A stretch of DNA of 64,000 bases from 2011-GWA2-47-8b sp964361325 (GCA_964361325.1 CAYHZT010000001.1:7932-71931); one strand, 5' to 3'. Counted from the first letter of the stretch, positions 52,296-60,330 are shown. Numbers and translations are program-made. The notes: a model not told the origin generated them from the sequence alone.

Positions 52296-52307
52296 GATAA
52301 AAGAGTT

Positions 52308-52313
52308 TAGTAT
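52308..52313 (+). promoter_or_regulatory. rpsP -10 box, leaderless start
   Basis: TAGTAT ending 8 nt before ATG 52322. Confidence 0.4.
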
Positions 52314-52321
52314 CTTAAACA

Positions 52322-52648
52322 ATGTTAATGCTGAAATTAAAGAGGATAGGAAAAAAGCACCAGCCGAGTTATCGGTTGATTGTTGATGAAAAACGCCACA
52401 AGATTTATGGAAAAAACGTGGAAGATCTGGGGTGGTACAATCCATTGCAGGATAAGTTCGAATTCAATAAAGAAAGAATAAATTATTGGCTGAAAAATGG
52501 CGCGCAGGCCACTGACACGGTGCATAATCTTTTGGTAACCGCCGAAATAATCAGCGGGAAGAAGATTGCAGTGCATAAACAGCCCAAGAAAAAAGAGGAA
52601 GCCAAACCAGTAGAGGCAGCCGCCGCCGCTCCTGCGCCGGCCAAATAA
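52322..52648 (+). CDS. rpsP: 30S ribosomal protein S16
   Basis: Small-subunit assembly protein; 108 aa. Core LKLKRIGKKHQPSYRLIVDE, then DLGWYNPLQDKF and RINYWLKNGAQATDTVHNLL, typical of S16. An inner ATG at 52328 would also fit. The C-terminal ~25 residues are a Lys/Glu/Ala/Pro tail (EEAKPVEAAAAAPAPAK), probably disordered. rpsP-khpA-trmD order is as in many bacteria. Confidence 0.96.
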   Translation: MLMLKLKRIGKKHQPSYRLIVDEKRHKIYGKNVEDLGWYNPLQDKFEFNKERINYWLKNGAQATDTVHNLLVTAEIISGKKIAVHKQPKKKEEAKPVEAAAAAPAPAK

Positions 52649-52673
52649 AAAAATAACATTGGATAGACGTGGG

Positions 52674-52702
52674 TTGACATTTGAATACTATTCTGCTAAT
52701 AT
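52674..52702 (+). promoter_or_regulatory. khpA promoter
   Basis: TTGACA, 17 nt, TAATAT with extended TG; leader ~40 nt. Confidence 0.7.
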
Positions 52703-52748
52703 GAGCATATTAAAAAGGTCGCGAATCTGTTAAGAATTAAAGATTGTA

Positions 52749-53054
52749 ATGGCTAAGAATACCGATCAGGAATTTTTGGAATATCTTGTAAAATCTATCG
52801 TTGATCATCCGGATGATGTATCGGTTGATCGAAAAGTAGATGAGATGGGAGTTCTGCTTTCTTTGAAAGTACACCCGCAAGATATGGGGCAGGTAGTTGG
52901 CCGCGAAGGCGCTACTGCCAAAGCCATCCGCTCTCTTTTGAGAATCGTCGGCATTAAAAATAATGCCCGTGTTAATCTCAAGATCGAAGAGCCGGAAGGT
53001 TCCACTCGAGTGCCGCGCGCCATGCCTAACGACAGGCAGGCTTCGAGAGAGTAA
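52749..53054 (+). CDS. khpA: KhpA-like KH-domain RNA-binding protein
   Basis: 101 aa. N-terminal EFLEYLVKSIVDHPDDVSVD and the KH loop GQVVGREGATAKAIRSLLRI (GxxG is GREG) match KhpA (YlqC), a small RNA-binding protein acting with KhpB/Jag on envelope-related transcripts. The usual protein ends soon after the last strand; here ~15 further residues (RVPRAMPNDRQASRE) are encoded partly by a short repeat at 53025, so the tail is an addition. Confidence 0.9.
   Translation: MAKNTDQEFLEYLVKSIVDHPDDVSVDRKVDEMGVLLSLKVHPQDMGQVVGREGATAKAIRSLLRIVGIKNNARVNLKIEEPEGSTRVPRAMPNDRQASRE
53025..53039 (-). repeat. CTGCCTGTCG-type short repeat in the khpA tail
   Basis: On the minus strand CTGCCTGTCGTTAGG, one mismatch from 4307-4321. 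Confidence 0.4.
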
Positions 53055-53074
53055 GATTGAAAACTTACTAAACT

Positions 53075-53106
53075 AAAACCTCGCCACAAGCGGGGTTTTA
53101 GTTTGT
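53075..53106 (+). terminator. khpA terminator
   Basis: AAAACCTCGC / GCGGGGTTTT stem with a T-rich tail. Confidence 0.8.
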
Positions 53107-53117
53107 TTTCCCAAGAA

Positions 53118-53300
53118 CGGAGAAGCTCTCACGTGCCGCTCCTTTTACCTCCCTCAACCCGTTCCGTCTGCTCCTGCAGCAGACTCCACTTGTCGCTCGC
53201 TCGGGATTGGGTTTTTGTTGAACTATTATACAAAAACCTCCAAGCCAATCCGCTCGCTTGGGTATCGGGAAGTCAAAAGGAGCGGCGCGTTCTCCACGAT
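53118..53300 (+). repeat. Composite inverted-repeat element E
   Basis: Outer arms contain a perfect 12 bp inverted pair GCCGCTCCTTTT / AAAAGGAGCGGC (53135-53146, 53275-53286), with GGAGAA / TTCTCC further out. Hairpin 1: GTCTGCT/AGCAGAC (53166-53172, 53178-53184). Hairpin 2: GGATTGG/CCAATCC (53204-53210, 53245-53251) and GTTTTTGT/ACAAAAAC (53211-53218, 53230-53237) with the bulge CTCCAAG, like element C. No gene. Confidence 0.8.
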
Positions 53301-53313
53301 GTCTAATTTAAAA

Positions 53314-53468
53314 GGAGCTCTTAAGAATGTCTTTGAGGGAAGCCAACGGAGGTGAAGCCAGCTTGGTTTCCGACGTATGTCGGAATGGCGAGCCGAGTTA
53401 GTAGTGCCACGCTCCGCCGCCGGAGCGGAGCGATGGCCGGTTCCCGAGAAGATATTCTTGAGAGCTCC
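53314..53468 (+). repeat. Composite inverted-repeat element F
   Basis: Arms 53314-53333 and 53449-53468 match inverted at 18 of 20 bases (GGAGCTCTTAAGAATGTCTT). Inside are CCGAC-GTAT-GTCGG (53370-53383) and GCTCCG-CCGC-CGGAGC (53411-53426, overlapping pairs). The trmD -10 box begins 10 nt after its right end. Confidence 0.75.
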
Positions 53469-53478
53469 ACGCTCGGAG

Positions 53479-53484
53479 TATAAT
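53479..53484 (+). promoter_or_regulatory. trmD -10 box, leaderless start
   Basis: TATAAT ending 6 nt before ATG 53491, adjacent to element F. Confidence 0.6.
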
Positions 53485-53490
53485 AAAAAT

Positions 53491-54138
53491 ATGCGTTTTG
53501 ATATTATTACAATTTTTCCGAAAATCCTTGACTCTTATTTTAGCGAGTCAATTCTTAAGCGCGCCCAAGAAAAGCGGCTTATTACGATTACCGCGCATAA
53601 TTTGCGGGATTATACGACCGACAAACATCATAAAGTTGACGACAAGCCGTACGGCGGAGGGCCGGGAATGGTAATTAAAATCGAGCCGGTATTTAAAGCT
53701 GTCAGTTCGATTTTGAAAAGTTTCAAAAACAATAAACAGAAAACGCGGGTGATTTTATTTTCCACGCGTGGGAAAAAGTTTGACGCGAAAACCGCTAAGC
53801 AACTTTCTAAATACGACCGGCTTATTTTAATCTGCGGCCGTTATGAAGGAGTGGATGAAAGAGTGGCGCAATATATTGCTGATGAGGAAATTTCCGTGGG
53901 GGATTATGTTTTGTCCGGCGGCGAGTTACCCGCAATGATTTTAGTTGACGCGGTTTCCCGTCAAATTCCCGGTGTGTTAGGAAAATTGGAATCACTGGAA
54001 GAGATTAAGGGTTCATACGAAGTTTACACTCGGCCGGAAATTTTCCAGCCGAAAAAGGGCAAGAACTGGAAAGCCCCAAAAGTTTTATTGGGCGGAAGCC
54101 ATAAAGACATTGCGAAATGGCGCAGGCTCTTGACATAA
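53491..54138 (+). CDS. trmD: tRNA (guanine-N1)-methyltransferase
   Basis: Makes m1G37 in tRNAs with G36, preventing frameshifts. Start ATG 53491 (MRFDIITIFPKILDSYFSES), which excludes the 38 upstream codons that run through element F. 215 aa. The trefoil-knot SAM site is LILICGRYEGVDERV ... EISVGDYVLSGGELPAMIL, and the DDKPYGGGPGMV motif is present. Confidence 0.96.
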   Translation: MRFDIITIFPKILDSYFSESILKRAQEKRLITITAHNLRDYTTDKHHKVDDKPYGGGPGMVIKIEPVFKAVSSILKSFKNNKQKTRVILFSTRGKKFDAKTAKQLSKYDRLILICGRYEGVDERVAQYIADEEISVGDYVLSGGELPAMILVDAVSRQIPGVLGKLESLEEIKGSYEVYTRPEIFQPKKGKNWKAPKVLLGGSHKDIAKWRRLLT

Positions 54139-54164
54139 ATTTGGAGCCTGTTTATATTAAGAGC

Positions 54165-54240
54165 GTTCCGTAGACAAGAGGCACTCAATAAGTCCTCTCG
54201 AGGATATCTAAGTGATATTTCGATATTCGCTGGTGGCGAA
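54165..54240 (+). promoter_or_regulatory. Ribosomal protein L10 leader
   Basis: Upstream of rplJ, the text GTTCCGTAGACAAGAGGCAC ... AAGTCCTCTCGAGGATATCT matches the L10-leader RNA (CCGUAGACA ... GGUGCU ... UCCUNCCGAGG), the site where L10(L12)4 represses its own operon. The order leader, terminator hairpin, rplJ fits an attenuation mechanism. Confidence 0.75.
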
Positions 54241-54244
54241 TGAG

Positions 54245-54269
54245 TCTGCGGGAAAACCGCAGTTTTTTA
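54245..54269 (+). terminator. rplJ attenuator
   Basis: CTGCGG-GAAAA-CCGCAG followed by T6, placed between the L10 leader and the rplJ start. Confidence 0.75.
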
Positions 54270-54286
54270 TTGATTAAATCATAAAT

Positions 54287-54799
54287 ATGTTAAACAAAGT
54301 TCAAAAAAGACAGCAAATCGATCTTGGCTTGACTAAGATTAAAAAAAGCCAAAATTTGGTTTTTTTGGATTTCTCCGGCGTTACTATGGAGGAGCTTAAA
54401 AAACTTAAGACCGAGCTTCGCAAAACCGGCGCCACTTTTCAAGTAATCAAGAAGCGTCTTTTGAAATTGGCGATGAAAGAAGCCGGTTTTGATTTTGATC
54501 CTTTGCAATTTGATTTGCAGGTCGGCACAATTTTTGTGCCGGAGGATTTGACGTTGGTGGCCGCCACCATTTATAAGAGCTGGAAGGAAATTGCCAAAAC
54601 CAAGAAAAATTTTAAAATTCTGGGAGTTTATAATTTAGCGGAAAAGGCATTTATGGCTCCGGAAGGGTTTGTGGCTATCGCCAAATTGCCCGGTAGGGAA
54701 GCTTTGCTTGGCATGCTGGTTAGCGTGCTTGCTGGACCTATCAGGGCGTTTATGTATGTACTTCAAGAAAGGAGTAAAAAGGTCGCCGAAGTAAAATAA
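54287..54799 (+). CDS. rplJ: 50S ribosomal protein L10
   Basis: Stalk base protein that anchors L7/L12 dimers; 170 aa. The N-terminal rRNA-binding domain shows LVFLDFSGVTMEELKKLKTE, then TFQVIKKRLLKLAM, and the C-terminal helix carries the L12-binding sites (LVSVLAGPIRAFMYVLQERS). Preceded by its autoregulatory leader and followed 6 nt later by rplL. Confidence 0.96.
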   Translation: MLNKVQKRQQIDLGLTKIKKSQNLVFLDFSGVTMEELKKLKTELRKTGATFQVIKKRLLKLAMKEAGFDFDPLQFDLQVGTIFVPEDLTLVAATIYKSWKEIAKTKKNFKILGVYNLAEKAFMAPEGFVAIAKLPGREALLGMLVSVLAGPIRAFMYVLQERSKKVAEVK

Positions 54800-54805
54800 A
54801 AAATT

Positions 54806-55174
54806 ATGGAAGAAAAATATCAAGACATAATTACAAAAGTGGAAGGAATGAAAGTGACCGAACTCGCTGAATTAGTAAAGGCGTTGGAAATTAAGTTTGG
54901 AGTTTCGGCGGCCGCGCCAGTTGCCGCTGCGGGAGCCGCCGCTGCCGGCGAAGCAGAAGAAAAAACCTCCTGGAAAGTTATGCTTAAAGAAGGTGGCGGG
55001 CAGAAAATTCAGGTAATTAAAGTTTTGCGGGAAGTTACCGGTCTTGGCTTGAAAGAGGCTAAAGATTTGGTCGATGCCGCGCCGAAAGCCGTCAAAGACG
55101 GACTTAAGAAAGAAGACGCGGAAGAGTTGAAAAAGAAACTGGAAGCGGCAGGTGCGACGGTAGAATTGCAATAA
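54806..55174 (+). CDS. rplL: 50S ribosomal protein L7/L12
   Basis: Stalk protein recruiting translational GTPases; 122 aa. N-terminal dimerisation helices ([20 protein letters not shown]), an Ala-rich hinge ([16 protein letters not shown]), and the C-terminal globular domain [20 protein letters not shown] with [13 protein letters not shown]. Complete. Confidence 0.97.
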   Translation: MEEKYQDIITKVEGMKVTELAELVKALEIKFGVSAAAPVAAAGAAAAGEAEEKTSWKVMLKEGGGQKIQVIKVLREVTGLGLKEAKDLVDAAPKAVKDGLKKEDAEELKKKLEAAGATVELQ

Positions 55175-55213
55175 GCGCTAACGAATTTCGTTTCAGCTTT
55201 CATCGCTAAAACA

Positions 55214-55246
55214 AAAACAGGTCCGAAATACTTTGGACCTGTTTTT
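55214..55246 (+). terminator. rplJL terminator
   Basis: ACAGGTCC / GGACCTGT stem with T5. Confidence 0.85.
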
Positions 55247-55250
55247 GGTC

Positions 55251-55279
55251 TTGCGTTAATTCGGCATTTGTTTTATAAT
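55251..55279 (+). promoter_or_regulatory. Promoter of the 89-aa gene at 55312
   Basis: TTGCGT, 17 nt, TATAAT; leader ~26 nt containing AGGAGG. Confidence 0.6.
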
Positions 55280-55311
55280 AGCAAGCAGTCTTTTGAGGAT
55301 AGGAGGGTTGC

Positions 55312-55581
55312 ATGTCGGAGCACCGAAAGAAGATAGCGATAGTTGAAGACGGTTATGTTTATGTGGATTTTATGCTTTCGCCGATGAAAAATCCCAACGA
55401 AGCAAGAATCAACAAAACTGCCAGTAACATTGGGCAGTTACTGTTGAACATAGGATCTCACCAAGTCAAAATCAACGTTCCTCCCGAAACCTTCCGTTTG
55501 ATAACGCCTTTTTCGAACAAGAGAAAGTTGTTGAACTTTTTGAAAAATAGGCTTGGCAGGGAAGTTCTCAGTCATATTTAG
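55312..55581 (+). CDS. Unknown 89-aa protein
   Basis: Start ATG 55312 with AGGAGG at 55301-55306. Small, basic, soluble; alternating hydrophobic residues near IAIVEDGYVYVDFML suggest beta strands, and the end is a basic helix (SNKRKLLNFLKNRLGREVL). Own promoter, SD and terminator, so a real accessory gene. No family recognised. Confidence 0.6.
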   Translation: MSEHRKKIAIVEDGYVYVDFMLSPMKNPNEARINKTASNIGQLLLNIGSHQVKINVPPETFRLITPFSNKRKLLNFLKNRLGREVLSHI

Positions 55582-55601
55582 AACAGCAGATGAAATCATT
55601 G

Positions 55602-55630
55602 ACCCTCGCGTGCGCGAGGGTTTATTATTT
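55602..55630 (+). terminator. Terminator
   Basis: ACCCTCGCG / CGCGAGGGT stem with a TTATTATTT tail. Confidence 0.8.
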
Positions 55631-55652
55631 AAACAATAGCAAAAATTTTTAT

Positions 55653-55724
55653 GGACGTTTAGCTCAGTGGTAGAGCACTGCATTCACATTGCAGGGGTCG
55701 CTGGTTCGATCCCAGCAACGTCCA
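55653..55724 (+). tRNA. tRNA-Val (anticodon CAC)
   Basis: Complete cloverleaf: acceptor GGACGTT/AACGTCC, D arm GCTC..GAGC, anticodon arm CTGCA-TTCACAT-TGCAG giving CAC (Val, codon GTG), T arm GCTGG-TTCGATC-CCAGC, discriminator A. The genome continues CTA, so CCA must be added after transcription. Confidence 0.95.
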
Positions 55725-55883
55725 CTAATTAAAAACCAACTTATCCCGGTACTACAAGTGCGGGAGTCTTGTAGGCATTCTGACACACAATTACTTTAAG
55801 GCCGTTTTTGGCTTATTTTGTTATTAAAATTTGTAGCACTAGGTTATCCACATAAGTGGGTTTTGTCTTATATGAAAGTGGGG
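55725..55883 (+). other. Gap upstream of mraZ
   Basis: No gene. Contains short GTTATCCAC/GTGGATAA-like words also found nearer mraZ; otherwise nothing recognised. Confidence 0.4.
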
Positions 55884-55924
55884 TATATTGAAGGTACGGT
55901 GGTGAAAAGTGGATAAAGGTGGGG
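55884..55924 (+). promoter_or_regulatory. mraZ promoter with MraZ boxes
   Basis: -10 TATATT at 55884-55889, then three GTGG repeats at 55899, 55909 and 55919, exactly 10 bp apart, the spacing of the MraZ operator (GTGGG-type direct repeats). Another GTGGGG lies at 55878. The mraZ ATG follows 37 nt later, consistent with autoregulation of the division cluster. Confidence 0.75.
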
Positions 55925-55955
55925 ATAACTGCCGAATCTGGGGATAACTAAGGCC

Positions 55956-56393
55956 ATGACTGCTTTTATAGGGGAATACACACATAGCTTAGATGTAAAA
56001 GGAAGGGTAGCCCTGCCGGTAAAATTTCGACAAAAACTCACCGCTGGCGCGATCATTACGCGCGGTTTGGATAGGACGCTTTTTGTCTACAACAAACCGG
56101 ACTGGGAAACGCTTGCTCAAAAACTTGTCGCGTTGCCGTTGTCGCAATCTAAAGCTCGCGCTTTTGCGCGGCTAATGCTGGCGGGAGCGTCAGAAGTGGA
56201 ATTTGACGGACAAGGAAGAATTTTAATTCCGGAATATTTACGAAAATACGCGGGATTGAAAAAGCAGGCGGTGTTTGCCGGATTGTACAACCGAATTGAA
56301 ATCTGGGACGAAAAAACCTGGAAGACCTATAAATCCAAAACCGAAGCATCCTCCAACGATATTGCCGAAGAGTTGGGGGAGTTGGGCATCTAG
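55956..56393 (+). CDS. mraZ: Transcriptional regulator MraZ
   Basis: AbrB-like ring-forming DNA-binding protein controlling the division and cell-wall cluster. 145 aa, two SpoVT/AbrB halves: GEYTHSLDVKGRVALPVKFR and ASEVEFDGQGRILIPEYLRK, each with the D-x-x-G-R-x-x-(L/I)-P motif. It lies just behind three GTGG repeats that are probably its own operator. rsmH starts 2 nt downstream. Confidence 0.96.
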   Translation: MTAFIGEYTHSLDVKGRVALPVKFRQKLTAGAIITRGLDRTLFVYNKPDWETLAQKLVALPLSQSKARAFARLMLAGASEVEFDGQGRILIPEYLRKYAGLKKQAVFAGLYNRIEIWDEKTWKTYKSKTEASSNDIAEELGELGI

Positions 56394-56395
56394 TT

Positions 56396-57220
56396 ATGCC
56401 GCACATTCCAGTTCTTTTAAATGAAGTAATCACGATACTTGATCCGAAGCGCGGAGAATTTTTTGTCGATGGAACTTTTGGAGCCGGCGGACATTCGCGG
56501 GCGATTCAGGAAAAAATTGGTTCGGAAGGACGGTTGCTTTCCTTGGATTGGGAAAAAACCGGCGATAACTTCGCCGATTTGCCGGAAATCTTGGAACAAA
56601 AACAACTCGGCAAAGCAGACGGCCTGATTCTTGATTTGGGAGTTTCGTCCGACCAATTGGATGGTTCGGATAGGGGATTCAGTTTTCGAAAAGATGAACC
56701 GCTGTTGATGACTTACGACCTTAATGGCGAACCGGTAAGAAAAATACTAACCGAACTGACCGAAGAAGAACTCGCCAAAATCATCAGAGAATATGGCGAA
56801 GAGAGATACGCGAATAAAATCGCCAGAGCGATTTTTGAGCAAGAACGCAAGAAGCCGATAGTTACCACGCTGGAACTCGCGGAACTGATCAAAAACACAG
56901 TGCCAATAAATTACGAGCGGGGCAGAATTCATCCGGCCACCAGAACCTTCCAGGCATTAAGAATCTACGCCAACCAAGAGCTGGAGAATCTGGAACGCGT
57001 TTTGCAAAATCTGCACCGTATTTTAAAACCAGGCGGGCGAGTCGCCATTATCTCCTTCCACTCTCTAGAGGATCGGTTGGTGAAAAATTACTTCCGTGAT
57101 TACAAAAAAGCGGGAACGATGAAAATTATAACCAAAAAACCTATCACACCAACGAAAGAAGAAATTATAAATAATCCCAGATCTCGATCAGCTAAATTAC
57201 GCGCCGCATCTATTCAATGA
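56396..57220 (+). CDS. rsmH: 16S rRNA (cytosine-N4)-methyltransferase RsmH
   Basis: Methylates C1402 of 16S rRNA. 274 aa. SAM motif DGTFGAGGHSRAIQEKIG, then LDLGVSSDQLDGSDRGFSFR, RIHPATRTFQALRIYANQEL and IISFHSLEDRLVKNYF, all diagnostic. It is a little short of E. coli RsmH (313 aa). Overlaps ftsL by 4 nt. Confidence 0.97.
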   Translation: MPHIPVLLNEVITILDPKRGEFFVDGTFGAGGHSRAIQEKIGSEGRLLSLDWEKTGDNFADLPEILEQKQLGKADGLILDLGVSSDQLDGSDRGFSFRKDEPLLMTYDLNGEPVRKILTELTEEELAKIIREYGEERYANKIARAIFEQERKKPIVTTLELAELIKNTVPINYERGRIHPATRTFQALRIYANQELENLERVLQNLHRILKPGGRVAIISFHSLEDRLVKNYFRDYKKAGTMKIITKKPITPTKEEIINNPRSRSAKLRAASIQ

Positions 57221-57516
57221 CTATTATAGAACCCAATAAAAATAAATTTAAAATAAACACCCTCAAAGCATTCATTGTCGGCCTAATTTTGATGGAAGCA
57301 ATGTTTGGCATTTTTTCTTACAACAAGAACGTTAAATCGGAATATTGGCTTACTCAAACCACGCGAGCCAACGAGGCTCTTCGTATAAAAAATGCCGATT
57401 TGAAAAATCAACTATACGCTTTAACCGATTTTCAAAACGCAAGCGATGTTGCGATTAAACTTGGGCTTATTAAAGAAGGAAGGCCGGAATATCTGGCCTC
57501 GAATAAGGAGCTATGA
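57217..57516 (+). CDS. ftsL: FtsL-like division protein
   Basis: 99 aa single-pass membrane protein: short cytoplasmic N-terminus, one helix (about 18-36), then a coiled coil (TRANEALRIKNADLKNQLYA) and a D-x-x-x-x-A-x-x-L-G-(L/M) end as in FtsL. Identification rests on size, topology and position between rsmH and the FtsI gene. Overlaps both neighbours by 4 nt. Confidence 0.75.
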   Translation: MTIIEPNKNKFKINTLKAFIVGLILMEAMFGIFSYNKNVKSEYWLTQTTRANEALRIKNADLKNQLYALTDFQNASDVAIKLGLIKEGRPEYLASNKEL

Positions 57517-59096
57517 AATCTTGGAGATTATGGCTGATAACAACCACTTTTATACTTCTTTACTCCGCTTTAGTCTTTAATGTTTACAAGCTACAGATAA
57601 AAAAAGGGGGGTATTATTCGGCGCGCGCCGAATCCCAATATCGCCTTACCGATTTTTTAAACTCTCAAAGGGGTAATATTTATTTTCAAGACAAAAACGG
57701 AAATCAAATACCGGCCGCTCTCAATAAGCGCTACCCGGTTATTTACGCCGTTCCTAAAGAAATTGCTGATGTTGATGAAGCCGCCAATGTATTAGCCCCT
57801 ATCTTAAACGTAACGGCCACAAAGCTAAAAGTTCTGTTTGCCAAACCCGATGATTTGTACGAATTGCTTTTGTCAAAAGCCGCGGACGAGCAAGTGGTCA
57901 AAATTCGTGAACTTAACTTGAAGGGGATATATATTGATGAACAATATTTCCGTTTTTATCCTTTTGGAGAATTGGCCTCACAACTTCTTGGCTATGTCGG
58001 TCCGAACGATCAAGACGGCGCGCCCGAAGGCCATTACGGATTAGAATTTTTTTATAACACGGACTTACGCGACAAAGATCTGGTTTTGACTATTGATAGG
58101 AACGTTCAAGCGCAGGCGGAACAAATTTTAAAAACTTTAGTAGAAAAATACGACGCGGCCGGCGGTACCGTTATAGTTCAAGAGCCGAAAACCGGAAAAA
58201 TTTTAGCAATGGGCAGTTTGCCGAGTTTTAATCCGAACAGTTACGCAGAATCTCCGATTAAAAATTTTTTAAATCCGGCATCTCAGTCGGTGTATGAGCC
58301 GGGTTCGGTGTTTAAAGTGCTGACGATGGCTGCCGGCATTGATTCCGGAAAAATTACTCCAGACACAACCTTTTACGATAGCGGTTCGCTGACGCTCAAC
58401 GGCAAGACAATTAAAAATTGGGACGGCAAAGCTCATGGCACGGTGACGATGACCAACGTGATTGAAGAATCAATCAATACCGGAGCCGCTTTCGCAGAAA
58501 AGCAAACCGGTCACGATTTATTTTATAATTATGTATCCAAATTCGGGTTTGAAGAGCCAACGGGCATTGCCTTGCCGGGCGAAGTAGTCGGTAAACTGAC
58601 AAACATAAAAAATACTTTTAGAGATATTAATTTTGCGACTGCCTCTTTCGGCCAGGGCGTTTCGGTAACGCCGCTGCAGCTGATTGACGCTATTGCCGCG
58701 ATTGCCAACGGCGGGGAGTTGATGAAGCCATTTATTATCGAAGGAACAAAACCGGAAGTGATTAATAGAGTCATTTCCCCGGAAACCGCGTCAAAAGTTA
58801 CAGCGATGATGGTTTCGGCGGTGGAAAAAGCGGGCGTGGCGCAGATACCCAAATACAAAATTGCCGGCAAGACCGGAACCGCCCAGGTTCCTGATTTCAA
58901 GCAGGGCGGTTACGGCGAAGATTTAATTCATAGTTATGCCGGTTTCTTTCCCGCCACCGACCCGCGTTTCATAATTTTATTAAAGTTGGACAAACCGCGA
59001 GGGGCGCCGCTGGCCGGAGCAACCGTGGTGCCGGCATTTAAAGAGCTGGCGCAATTCATAATAAATTACTATAATATTTCTCCAGACAACCTATAA
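57513..59096 (+). CDS. ftsI: Division penicillin-binding protein (FtsI/PBP3-like)
   Basis: Septal transpeptidase, 527 aa. N-terminal membrane helix (about 5-24), RGNIYFQDKNGNQIPAA of the dimerisation domain, and transpeptidase motifs SVFK (about residue 264), SIN (about 319) and KTG (about 452, AGKTGTAQ). It lies in the mraZ-rsmH-ftsL-ftsI-murF order, which makes FtsI more likely than a PBP2; the elongation PBP is at 24501. Its last base overlaps the murF ATG. Confidence 0.94.
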   Translation: MKSWRLWLITTTFILLYSALVFNVYKLQIKKGGYYSARAESQYRLTDFLNSQRGNIYFQDKNGNQIPAALNKRYPVIYAVPKEIADVDEAANVLAPILNVTATKLKVLFAKPDDLYELLLSKAADEQVVKIRELNLKGIYIDEQYFRFYPFGELASQLLGYVGPNDQDGAPEGHYGLEFFYNTDLRDKDLVLTIDRNVQAQAEQILKTLVEKYDAAGGTVIVQEPKTGKILAMGSLPSFNPNSYAESPIKNFLNPASQSVYEPGSVFKVLTMAAGIDSGKITPDTTFYDSGSLTLNGKTIKNWDGKAHGTVTMTNVIEESINTGAAFAEKQTGHDLFYNYVSKFGFEEPTGIALPGEVVGKLTNIKNTFRDINFATASFGQGVSVTPLQLIDAIAAIANGGELMKPFIIEGTKPEVINRVISPETASKVTAMMVSAVEKAGVAQIPKYKIAGKTGTAQVPDFKQGGYGEDLIHSYAGFFPATDPRFIILLKLDKPRGAPLAGATVVPAFKELAQFIINYYNISPDNL

Positions 59097-60325
59097 TGAG
59101 TTTTCCTAAAAAAGTTTTAATGTTGGTCGTGAGATTCCTGGCCCGCTGGGCAATTAGAAAATACCAGCCGGGGATTATTGGAATTACCGGCAGTGTCGGA
59201 AAAACATCGACAAAAGAAGCGGTGTTGGCGGTGTTGCGGCAGATAAGAAAAGTACGGGCTTCCAGCGGAAATTTTAATAATGAGTTTGGTTTACCGCTGA
59301 CTATTTTGGGCGGCTGGACAAAATCCGGCGGAATATTTTTTTGGCCAAAAGTTATTGCGGTGTCGTTATTCCGTTTGTTGATAGGCACCGCCTATCCCGA
59401 GGTGCTTATTTTGGAATACGGCGCTGATAAACCCGGCGATCTTAAATACCTGTTGGACATTGCGCGCCCGCAAATCGGCATAGTAACCGCGATTGGAGAT
59501 ATTCCGGTACACGTGGAATTTTATTCCGGGCCGGATGCGGTGGCGCGTGAAAAATCCCGTTTGGTGGAGACTTTACCCGCTCAAGGATTCGCTATTTTAA
59601 ATTTTGATGACGATGCGGTTTATGACATGCGCGAGCGGACGCGCGCTCATGTTATGACATACGGATTTGGCGAGCGAGCGGAGATTCGCGCTACTAATTT
59701 TGAAAATCGGATGGAAAATGGAGAGCCGGCAGGCATTGCCTTCAAATTGGAATACGGCGGCAGTTTTGTGCCGGTTCGTCTTGATGGCGCTTTCGGCAAA
59801 GTCCAGGCCTATGCTGCAGCCGCGGCCGCGGCCGTCGGCTTGGCATTTGGGATGAATTTGGTTAAAATCTCGGAGGCCCTTTCTTATTATCAGGTTCCGC
59901 CTCGGCGCGGTAAAATCCTTCAAGGTATTAAAGAAACTCGTATTTTTGACGATTGCTACAATGCTTCGCCGCTTTCTATGCATGCGGCCATTGATACTCT
60001 CAAAGAATTAAAAGCCAAGAGGAAGGTTGCTGTTTTCGGAGATATGCTGGAAATCGGCAAATATGCTATTGAAGCGCATGAAGAAATCGGCCGTCTTGCG
60101 GCAAAGGTTTTTGATGTGATATTTACCATCGGTCCCAGAGCGAGGTTTATCGCTGATACTGCCAATAAAGCCGGCCTTGCCAAGAAAAAGATTTTTGTCT
60201 TTGACACCGCGGATGAGGCAAAGATGATCGTTCAGGATGTTATCGCCAAGGGAGATTTGATTTTAGTGAAAGGTTCGCGAGCAATGGGGTTGGAAAAAGT
60301 AATAGAAGAAATCAAACAATCATAA
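59096..60325 (+). CDS. murF: UDP-MurNAc-tripeptide:D-Ala-D-Ala ligase-like protein (MurF)
   Basis: Mur ligase, adds D-Ala-D-Ala to the wall precursor. 409 aa. P-loop GITGSVGKTSTKE (G32-T37), ASSGNFNNEFGLPLTIL, central LEYGADKPGDL, and the C-terminal DDCYNASPLSM and FGDMLEIG motifs characteristic of MurF. The N-terminal UDP-binding domain is shortened and replaced by a hydrophobic helix, so it may be membrane-associated. Last gene of the division cluster; tRNA-Glu begins 5 nt later. Confidence 0.92.
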   Translation: MSFPKKVLMLVVRFLARWAIRKYQPGIIGITGSVGKTSTKEAVLAVLRQIRKVRASSGNFNNEFGLPLTILGGWTKSGGIFFWPKVIAVSLFRLLIGTAYPEVLILEYGADKPGDLKYLLDIARPQIGIVTAIGDIPVHVEFYSGPDAVAREKSRLVETLPAQGFAILNFDDDAVYDMRERTRAHVMTYGFGERAEIRATNFENRMENGEPAGIAFKLEYGGSFVPVRLDGAFGKVQAYAAAAAAAVGLAFGMNLVKISEALSYYQVPPRRGKILQGIKETRIFDDCYNASPLSMHAAIDTLKELKAKRKVAVFGDMLEIGKYAIEAHEEIGRLAAKVFDVIFTIGPRARFIADTANKAGLAKKKIFVFDTADEAKMIVQDVIAKGDLILVKGSRAMGLEKVIEEIKQS

Positions 60326-60330
60326 CGCGA

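Noticed and set aside
53377..53490. N-terminal extension of trmD
   Set aside because: The extra 38 codons run through element F; TrmD homologues start at MRFDIIT and a -10 box sits 6 nt before that ATG.
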